Positions 57,642 through 64,000 of a DNA stretch of 64,000 bases are shown one piece after another (position 1 is the stretch's first letter; each line of letters begins with the position of its first letter). This stretch comes from Alteromonas sp. MMG017 (GTDB lineage: Bacteria; Pseudomonadota; Gammaproteobacteria; Enterobacterales; Alteromonadaceae): the NCBI RefSeq assembly GCF_018100795.1, contig NZ_JAGJDY010000001.1, positions 124,001-188,000 on the forward strand. The letters run 5' to 3'. Both the position numbers and the translations under genes were made by a program. The notes under the pieces are model-generated. The model had not been told where the DNA came from, did not search any database, and was given only the letters and a program-made list of their open reading frames with translations.

Positions 57642-58346
57642 TTAGCCCTCACGCTTAGAGTTGCGGCCTTTCTTCTTAGGTTGAGCAGGCGGAGCTTGCT
57701 CTTGAGTTGTAGGCAAACCGCCCAGAACTTCACCTTTGAAGATCCATACCTTCACACCAATAATACCGTAGGTAGTTGCAGCTTCTGAAGTTGCGTAATC
57801 GATATCTGCACGGAATGTGTGCAGAGGTACGCGACCTTCACGGTACCATTCAGAACGAGCAATTTCTGCTCCGCCCAAACGGCCACTAACTTCAACTTTA
57901 ATACCCTTAGCACCAAGACGCATTGCGTTTTGTACCGCGCGCTTCATAGCACGACGGAACATTACACGACGCTCTAGCTGGCTAGAGATACTATCGGCAA
58001 CCAGTTGTCCGTCAAGCTCAGGCTTGCGAACTTCTGCAATGTTAATCTGAGCTGGCACACCGGCTAGCTTAGAAACATAGGCGCGAAGCTTCTCTACATC
58101 TTCACCTTTTTTACCGATTACTACGCCTGGACGAGCAGTGTGAATAGTCACACGGATGCTCTTAGCAGGACGCTCGATCACGATTTTAGAAAGTGAAGCG
58201 CTTTTAAGCTGTTTAGTCAGATACTTACGTACCTGATGATCGTTATACAGGTTATCCGCATAGTCACCAGTATTAGCGTACCAGGTAGAAGTCCATGGTT
58301 TACTGATACCCAGGCGTATACCTGTAGGATGTACCTTCTGTCCCAT
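57642..58346 (-). CDS. rpsC: 30S ribosomal protein S3
   Basis: 234-residue mRNA-entry-channel protein with helicase role. [24 protein letters not shown], the KH-domain [15 protein letters not shown] and the C-terminal [14 protein letters not shown] are all present, followed by the variable basic tail ending [11 protein letters not shown]. Standard position between rplV and rplP. Confidence 0.98.
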   Translation of the reverse strand: MGQKVHPTGIRLGISKPWTSTWYANTGDYADNLYNDHQVRKYLTKQLKSASLSKIVIERPAKSIRVTIHTARPGVVIGKKGEDVEKLRAYVSKLAGVPAQINIAEVRKPELDGQLVADSISSQLERRVMFRRAMKRAVQNAMRLGAKGIKVEVSGRLGGAEIARSEWYREGRVPLHTFRADIDYATSEAATTYGIIGVKVWIFKGEVLGGLPTTQEQAPPAQPKKKGRNSKREG

Positions 58347-58355
58347 TATCTACTC

Positions 58356-58688
58356 CTAGTTATCCGCTACAACCACAGTGATGTGACTGCTACGCTTAAA
58401 GATACGATCTGCACGGCCTTTGGCACGTGGCTTGATACGTTTCATAGTTGGACCTTCGTCAACGAAAACTTTGGCAACGACTAATTCGTCGATGTCAGCG
58501 CCTTCATTGTGTTCTGCATTTGCAATCGCAGATTCCAAAACTTTTTTAACCAGCGCTGCGCTTTTCTTCGGGCTGTACGTAAGAAGCTCAAGCGCTTTCT
58601 CAACGTGCATACCGCGAATTTGATCCGCTACCAAGCGTGCTTTTTGAGCAGACGAGCGGGCAAAACGGTGTTTAGCTAATGCTTCCAT
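58356..58688 (-). CDS. rplV: 50S ribosomal protein L22
   Basis: 110-residue tunnel-wall protein. [33 protein letters not shown] and the beta-hairpin region [21 protein letters not shown], which contacts macrolide antibiotics, look wild type by eye. Short 9-bp gap to rpsC. Confidence 0.98.
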   Translation of the reverse strand: MEALAKHRFARSSAQKARLVADQIRGMHVEKALELLTYSPKKSAALVKKVLESAIANAEHNEGADIDELVVAKVFVDEGPTMKRIKPRAKGRADRIFKRSSHITVVVADN

Positions 58689-58700
58689 TTATCCTACCCC

Positions 58701-58976
58701 TTATCGTTTGCTTTTCTTATCCGCGACATGGCCGCGGTAAGTACGCGTTGGCGCAAATTCGCCCAACTTGTGGCCGACCATTTCATCGCTGATGATGACT
58801 GGAACGTGCTGGCGACCGTTATGGACCGCAATGGTCAACCCAATCATATCTGGGATGATCATAGAACGACGAGACCAAGTCTTAATTGGTTTACGTTCGT
58901 TCTTTTCCACTGCAGCCTCTACCTTCTTCAGCAAGTGAAGGTCAATAAATGGACCCTTCTTGAGAGAACGTGGCAT
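58701..58976 (-). CDS. rpsS: 30S ribosomal protein S19
   Basis: 91-residue head protein of the small subunit. [20 protein letters not shown] and [27 protein letters not shown] with the [13 protein letters not shown] block are diagnostic. 12-bp gap to rplV and 15 bp from rplB. Confidence 0.98.
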   Translation of the reverse strand: MPRSLKKGPFIDLHLLKKVEAAVEKNERKPIKTWSRRSMIIPDMIGLTIAVHNGRQHVPVIISDEMVGHKLGEFAPTRTYRGHVADKKSKR

Positions 58977-58991
58977 GGTGAATCCTCGCTG

Positions 58992-59816
58992 TTACTTATT
59001 ACGACGACGTACGATAAGTTTATCGGTACGCTTGTTACTTCGGGTTTTCTTACCTTTAGTAGGAACACCCCAAGGAGATACTGGATGACGACCACCCGAC
59101 GTGCGTCCTTCACCACCACCGTGTGGGTGGTCTACTGGGTTCATGGCAACACCACGAACTGTAGGACGAACACCACGCCAGCGGGTTGCACCGGCTTTAC
59201 CCAGTGAACGCAGCATGTGCTCTGCATTGCCTACTTCACCAATGGTGGCGCGGCAATCAGATAGTACTTTACGCATTTCGCCAGAACGTAGACGCAAGGT
59301 AACGTAGTTTCCGTCACGTGCTAGGATCTGAGCATAAGCACCGGCAGAACGTGCAATTTGTGCACCTTTACCAGGCTTCATTTCAATTGCGTGTACAACA
59401 GAACCTACTGGGATATTACGCATTGGCAATGTGTTACCAGACTTGATCGGAGCATCCGAACCAGACTGGATTGCATCACCAGCTTTCATACCCTTTGGAG
59501 CCAGAATGTAACGACGCTCACCATCTGCATACAATACTAGTGCAATGTTAGCAGAACGGTTAGGATCGTATTCTAAACGCTCAACAGCGGCTGGAATGCC
59601 GTCTTTGTTGCGTTTAAAGTCAATCACACGGTAGTGTTGTTTATGACCACCACCAATATGACGAGTTGTAATACGACCATGGTTGTTACGACCGCCAGAT
59701 TTGCTGTTCTTTTCAAGCAAAGGTGCGTAAGGCGCGCCTTTGTGAAGGTCAGGGTTAGTAACCTGAACAACGTGACGACGACCGGCAGAAGTTGGCTTAG
59801 CTTTCAATAATGGCAT
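58992..59816 (-). CDS. rplB: 50S ribosomal protein L2
   Basis: 274-residue protein central to subunit joining and peptidyl transfer. [15 protein letters not shown] at the start, [15 protein letters not shown], and the conserved [26 protein letters not shown] loop with its essential histidine (DHPHGGG) are present. Full family length. Confidence 0.98.
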   Translation of the reverse strand: MPLLKAKPTSAGRRHVVQVTNPDLHKGAPYAPLLEKNSKSGGRNNHGRITTRHIGGGHKQHYRVIDFKRNKDGIPAAVERLEYDPNRSANIALVLYADGERRYILAPKGMKAGDAIQSGSDAPIKSGNTLPMRNIPVGSVVHAIEMKPGKGAQIARSAGAYAQILARDGNYVTLRLRSGEMRKVLSDCRATIGEVGNAEHMLRSLGKAGATRWRGVRPTVRGVAMNPVDHPHGGGEGRTSGGRHPVSPWGVPTKGKKTRSNKRTDKLIVRRRNK

Positions 59817-59830
59817 TTCTAATCCCCTTC

Positions 59831-60130
59831 TTACTCAGCGCCACCGACAAAGTCGATGTCCTGACCTTCTTTAAGAACCACGTAGGCCTTTTTCCAGTCA
59901 CTGCGTTTACCGAAAGACTGACCGTGACGCTTGGTTTTACCCTTAACGTTTACAGTACGAACACCTTCAACCTCAACTTCAAACAGTTTTTCAACTGCAG
60001 CTTTGATTTCAGCTTTGTTCGAATCTTTCGCTACTTTAAATACAACCGTGTTGCTTGCTTCAGCAGCCATAGTAGACTTTTCTGAAACATGCGGTGCTAA
60101 AAGCACCTTCAGTAGACGTTCTTCTTTCAT
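59831..60130 (-). CDS. rplW: 50S ribosomal protein L23
   Basis: 99-residue exit-tunnel protein that docks trigger factor and [31 protein letters not shown] is typical, and the loop with the trigger-factor glutamate ([15 protein letters not shown]) is intact. The ATG overlaps the rplD stop by 4 bp. Confidence 0.97.
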   Translation of the reverse strand: MKEERLLKVLLAPHVSEKSTMAAEASNTVVFKVAKDSNKAEIKAAVEKLFEVEVEGVRTVNVKGKTKRHGQSFGKRSDWKKAYVVLKEGQDIDFVGGAE

Positions 60131-60732
60131 GCTAACGCCTCCTCAAGTTGTTTAACCGCATCAGCTGTAATTAGCACTTTTTCAAATGCAATCAAACTTA
60201 CTGGGTCGATGCCTGCAACATCACGTACGTCAACTTTGTACAAGTTGCGTGCCGCTAGGAACAAGTTCTCATCAACATCAGCAGTAACGATAAGAACATC
60301 ATTTAGTTCATAGTCGTTAAGCTTAGCAATAAGTTCTTTTGTCTTAGGTGCTTCCACACCAAACTTCTCTACCACAACCAAACGGTCTTGACGGATTAGT
60401 TCAGACAAGATGCTTTTTAAAGCACCACGATACATTTTCTTGTTAACTTTTTGATCAAAGTCACGAGGCTTGGCTGCGAATGCACGACCACCACCAACCC
60501 AAATTGGGCTGCGGATAGTACCAGCACGAGCACGGCCTGTGCCTTTTTGACGCCATGGCTTCTTACCACCACCACGTACTTCAGCGCGAGTCTTCTGCGC
60601 CTTTGTACCCTGACGAGCACCTGCACCGTAAGCTACAACGACTTGGTGTACCAAGGCTTCGTTGAATTCACGTCCAAAGGTCGCTTCGGATACTTCAAGA
60701 GCGCTTTGCGCATCTTTCAATGTTAATTCCAT
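60127..60732 (-). CDS. rplD: 50S ribosomal protein L4
   Basis: 201-residue tunnel protein and, in enteric bacteria, the autogenous repressor of the S10 operon acting on the leader before rpsJ. The extended loop [29 protein letters not shown] matches the family. The leader at 61744-61788 has a matching attenuator-like stem, so similar control is likely here. Confidence 0.97.
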   Translation of the reverse strand: MELTLKDAQSALEVSEATFGREFNEALVHQVVVAYGAGARQGTKAQKTRAEVRGGGKKPWRQKGTGRARAGTIRSPIWVGGGRAFAAKPRDFDQKVNKKMYRGALKSILSELIRQDRLVVVEKFGVEAPKTKELIAKLNDYELNDVLIVTADVDENLFLAARNLYKVDVRDVAGIDPVSLIAFEKVLITADAVKQLEEALA

Positions 60733-60750
60733 CAGTTCACTCCCCAGACG

Positions 60751-61389
60751 TTACGCTTTAACAGCTGGCTTAACGATTACATCGCCGCCAGTTGCGCCAG
60801 GTACGGCACCTTTAACAAGGATTAGGCTGTTTTCTACGTCTACACGTACCACTTCCAAAGATTGGGTAGTCACTTGCTTGTTACCAAGCTGACCAGCCAT
60901 TTTCTTACCTTTGAAAACTTTACCAGGTGATTGGTTTTGGCCAATCGAACCAGGTGCACGGTGAGACAAAGAGTTACCGTGAGTCATACGCTGTGAACTA
61001 AAGTTCCAACGTTTGATCGCGCCAGCAAAACCTTTACCTTTTGATGTACCAGTGACATCAATCTTTTTAGTGTCGTTAAAGATTTCAACAGTGATTTCAC
61101 TGCCTACTTCAATATCGCCACCTTCGTTATCTTCCAGGCGGAATTCTACTAGAGCACGACCTGCTTCAACACCAGCTTTAGCAAAATGACCTGCTTCAGC
61201 TTTGTTAACGCGGTTCGTTTTCTTGCTTCCAGTAGTAACCTGAAGAGCGCGATAACCGTCAAGTTCTTCAGTGCGTAACTGAGTAACACGGTTTGGGGTC
61301 GCTTCAATAACAGTCACAGGGATAGACGTACCATCTTCAGTGAAGATGCGAGTCATACCCACTTTACGACCGACTAGACCAATCGCCAT
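60751..61389 (-). CDS. rplC: 50S ribosomal protein L3
   Basis: 212-residue protein near the peptidyl-transferase centre. [20 protein letters not shown] at the start and the central loop [49 protein letters not shown] identify it; the glutamine in SIGQNQSPG is the PrmB methylation site. 18-bp gaps on both sides. Confidence 0.98.
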   Translation of the reverse strand: MAIGLVGRKVGMTRIFTEDGTSIPVTVIEATPNRVTQLRTEELDGYRALQVTTGSKKTNRVNKAEAGHFAKAGVEAGRALVEFRLEDNEGGDIEVGSEITVEIFNDTKKIDVTGTSKGKGFAGAIKRWNFSSQRMTHGNSLSHRAPGSIGQNQSPGKVFKGKKMAGQLGNKQVTTQSLEVVRVDVENSLILVKGAVPGATGGDVIVKPAVKA

Positions 61390-61407
61390 TGTTATTACCC
61401 TCTCTTG

Positions 61408-61722
<315 letters not shown>

Positions 61723-61743
61723 TTAAGCTCCAATCGAAAGAAC

Positions 61744-61788
61744 AAAAAAATTCACCTTTTCTCTTCCATTTTATTCTGGAAAGAAAAG
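61744..61788 (-). promoter_or_regulatory. S10-operon leader attenuator hairpin
   Basis: On the minus strand, CTTTTCTTTCCA and TGGAAGAGAAAAG form a 12-bp stem with one bulge and an 8-nt loop, followed after five bases by seven T. It lies in the leader 25 bp before rpsJ. In E. coli the S10 leader has a U-tract hairpin where L4 with NusA causes premature termination; position and form agree with that, although the sequence itself is not conserved. Confidence 0.6.
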
Positions 61789-61947
61789 ATGTGCGTAAAC
61801 CGATGGTTCCCAATTGGAACCCTGTTCTTTTTCCTAACACGCCTGTAGCAGTCTTATCTTATCGATTTCGCTTGCTACGCTGGCAACCACCCTAAAAGCA
61901 GTGAGGTCGCGGCTAGAAACATTGCCCTATTTGGGCAGTGGGCGCGA

Positions 61948-61975
61948 ATTATACAGAAGGCAGGATTCATTGCAA
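61948..61975 (-). promoter_or_regulatory. Sigma-70 promoter of the S10 operon
   Basis: Minus strand TTGCAA-N16-TATAAT (-35 at 61970-61975, -10 at 61948-61953) with a perfect -10 and a GC-rich discriminator TCGCGCCC after it, as in stringently controlled ribosomal promoters. The start site would be near 61941, giving a leader of about 220 nt. Confidence 0.75.
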
Positions 61976-62189
61976 CCGCTAGATCGCTTTTTGTACACAT
62001 TAATTGCAAATATATGACTTTAGTACAGCTGCTTCTTGTTAACAGGTAATGTAAAGTTACGCTATTGTTGAACCACCTTAATGTAAGTTGTATTGCCGTT
62101 AATGCGCTATATGTATAAGGTGGTAAAACGTATGCCACAATGTTTAATCAAATTTGGATATAGCAGCGTTACGCTGTGCTAAGAACACT

Positions 62190-64000
62190 ATGGAAGTAGA
62201 AGACAGTCAGCATATTTTCACCCATGTAAAACGCATTCTGAATAATCACTCGTCTTTATTAGACGCTTACAGTTTGCTTGAGCCCATCATCCTTAACATG
62301 TTTGGTGCTACCCGTATGAGCATCTTTCAGCGTCGCCGACAACACCAAGACTTGGTCGCTCGGTTTAAAACGGGTAAAGAAACCTTAGAGATTAAAGTGC
62401 CTATTAGCCCGATGTCTATTGCAGGCTATGTTGCTATCTCACAACTGCCTTTACTCATAGCCGACCCCTATAACGCCGCTGAGCTGAAAGCTATTCATCC
62501 TCGTTTACGGTTTGCTGATAAGTTCGATAAAGACAACGACTTCAAAACCACTAACATTTTATGTGTGCCTATTCTTAATGCCGGTGTATTGATGGGCGTG
62601 ATGCAAATTATCAATAAACAAAACGGCAGTTTTGACGATAACGATTTAGCGCGCGCCAACGACTTAGCATTAGTGTTAGGGGCTAAATTCCGTTATGAAC
62701 TTGGTGGTACAAACAATCCATTTGATTCTTTACTACATAAAGGCTTAATAAACGAACCTGCGTTAAAAGCACTGCTATCTACCTCTAAAGACACTCGTAC
62801 TATCGTGCAGGGTTTGATGTCTGAACATCGCGTTCCCGAACATGAAATTGGGCATTCCCTTTCTATTCATTACCAGGTTCCCTTTATTGGTTATCTACCC
62901 GATAAGTACCATCGTTATGAAGGTGAAAGCAAACTAAACCTGTCTTACCTTAAACGTAACCATGTTGCAGTTATTTCTGATGTGGAAGGTAATCCCATTG
63001 TGTTAATGGCAGAGCCTAATAACGCTGCGCTGTTGATGGAAACGGAAAGCGCGTTGGGTATAGAGAGCTACGAAATTGCGGTTGGTTTACCTCACCACAT
63101 ATTACAGTATTTAGGTGAAGGTGGCGGCGGTGCTGCCCCAGGCGACATGAATGAGATTCTTGATGAAATTGGTCTATCAAGTGAGGAAAACGACGAGCTT
63201 GTCGATGAACTTTCTGACGATGCCCCTGCGGTAGTACGTTTGGTTAGTCGTGTATTACACGATGCAAAACGCCTTGGCGCATCTGATATTCATATCGACC
63301 CAGAGAAGAATGCCCCTACTCGTGTAAGAATGCGGGTTGATGGTGTGTGCCGCGACATGAACAAGGTGCCTAACTCACACCATAATGCGGTTATTGCCCG
63401 TATTAAAATTATGTCTAACCTAAACATTGCAGAAAAGCGTGTACCTCAAGACGGTAAGTTAGCGTTCAAGATGAATGGGCAGTTGGTAGAAGTGCGTGTT
63501 GCCACCATTCCTACCGTGGCCGGTGAAGGTGTTGTTATGCGTTTGCTCGCGTCTGGCGGCGCTATGCCTATCGAGAAAATGAACTTAGCGCCTACCAATT
63601 TGAAACGCTTAGAAGACATGATTAAAAAGCCCCATGGCATCTTATTAGTGGTGGGTCCAACAGGTTCCGGTAAAACCACCACCTTGCATGCTATTTTGGG
63701 TTACTTAAACACGCCTGAGAAAAAAATATGGACCGCAGAAGACCCGGTAGAGATTACTCAGCCTGGTTTGCAGCAGGTTCAGGTAAGCCCCAAAATAGGC
63801 TTCACATTTGCGAACGCCCTACGGGCATTTTTACGAGCCGACCCCGATATTATTCTTATTGGTGAGATGCGTGATAAAGAAACAGCCCACGCTGGCATTG
63901 AAGCCTCGCTTACTGGTCACTTGGTGTTATCTACCCTGCATACCAACTCCGCCCCTGAAACCATTACCCGTCTGCTAGATTTAGGGCTAGATCCTGTGAA
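62190..64000 (+). CDS. GAF-domain GspE/PilB-type secretion ATPase (3' end outside window)
   Basis: Open from ATG 62190 to the window end (603 codons). The first ~170 residues resemble a GAF domain (NILCVPILNAGVLMGVMQIINKQNGSFDDNDLARANDLA). A middle region follows, then a type II/IV secretion ATPase: N2-like ASDIHIDPE...RVRMRVDGV, Walker A GPTGSGKTTTLH (Lys495), TAEDPVEITQPGLQQVQV, Asp box RADPDIILIGEMRDKETA and His box TGHLVLSTLHTNSAPETITRL. Such ATPases power pilus or secretion assembly; the GAF fusion suggests small-molecule control. No pilus genes are visible, so the machine served is unknown. Weak AAGAA site before the ATG. Confidence 0.85.
   Translation, partial: MEVEDSQHIFTHVKRILNNHSSLLDAYSLLEPIILNMFGATRMSIFQRRRQHQDLVARFKTGKETLEIKVPISPMSIAGYVAISQLPLLIADPYNAAELKAIHPRLRFADKFDKDNDFKTTNILCVPILNAGVLMGVMQIINKQNGSFDDNDLARANDLALVLGAKFRYELGGTNNPFDSLLHKGLINEPALKALLSTSKDTRTIVQGLMSEHRVPEHEIGHSLSIHYQVPFIGYLPDKYHRYEGESKLNLSYLKRNHVAVISDVEGNPIVLMAEPNNAALLMETESALGIESYEIAVGLPHHILQYLGEGGGGAAPGDMNEILDEIGLSSEENDELVDELSDDAPAVVRLVSRVLHDAKRLGASDIHIDPEKNAPTRVRMRVDGVCRDMNKVPNSHHNAVIARIKIMSNLNIAEKRVPQDGKLAFKMNGQLVEVRVATIPTVAGEGVVMRLLASGGAMPIEKMNLAPTNLKRLEDMIKKPHGILLVVGPTGSGKTTTLHAILGYLNTPEKKIWTAEDPVEITQPGLQQVQVSPKIGFTFANALRAFLRADPDIILIGEMRDKETAHAGIEASLTGHLVLSTLHTNSAPETITRLLDLGLDPV

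Noticed and set aside
58728..59207. Long plus-strand open frame opposite rpsS/rplB
   Set aside because: It lies wholly antisense to highly conserved ribosomal genes; its openness follows from their codon use. No ribosome binding site or family-like sequence.

Overview
The window looks like ordinary chromosome from a marine gammaproteobacterium of the Alteromonadales, most likely Alteromonas or a close relative. The basis is recognition of gene content and order: argD-astA-astD followed by a DUF1338 gene, an H-NOX/GGDEF-EAL pair, glnK-amtB, a DUF2982 gene and a free-standing long-form pyrB. Base composition looks even throughout. I saw no insertion sequence, prophage, CRISPR array, tRNA or rRNA.

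Layout. 1-7,506: end of trpS, pabA, an HDOD-domain protein, and an arginine-succinyltransferase-type operon (argD/astC, astA, astD) with candidate ArgR boxes upstream and a DUF1338 oxygenase-like gene behind a small terminator. 7,586-12,664 (minus): H-NOX sensor plus GGDEF-EAL partner, then parC. 12,958-16,089: a BarA-like tripartite hybrid kinase with a 7TMR-DISM sensor. 16,101-22,057: DUF2982 gene, an unlisted 47-codon membrane ORF, an RND/MFP efflux pair and its divergent TetR regulator with a palindromic operator. 22,143-25,545: pyrB, hemL and a class III nucleotide cyclase. 25,559-33,076 (mostly minus): DyP peroxidase, gamma-glutamyltranspeptidase, amtB and glnK with an NtrC/sigma-54 control region, a TonB-like orphan on the plus strand, an EamA transporter and an AraC regulator whose linker carries an 18-bp tandem repeat.

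33,247-46,950: DUF808 protein, a pair of small envelope genes behind a good sigma-54 promoter, PBP1b, a lytic transglycosylase, HrpB helicase, ThpR, PurU, a YgjV-like protein and an M3 peptidase lipoprotein. 47,278-56,701: a chemoreceptor, two unassigned envelope proteins, a CPA1-type antiporter with a Rossmann tail, and LPS genes (waaA, a GT9 heptosyltransferase-like gene, a GT4 gene). 56,777-61,719 (minus): the complete 11-gene S10 ribosomal operon with promoter and leader attenuator, flanked by neither the str nor the spc operon. 62,190-end: 5' part of a GAF-GspE/PilB-type ATPase running off the window.

The least explained material is small: the sigma-54-preceded pair at 34,535-34,946, the 47-codon ORF at 16,783-16,926, the TonB-like orphan at 30,247, and the repeat-bearing AraC linker. 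Most of the rest is conserved core metabolism, signalling and translation. All calls come from reading the sequence without database searches; family names rest on recognised motifs.
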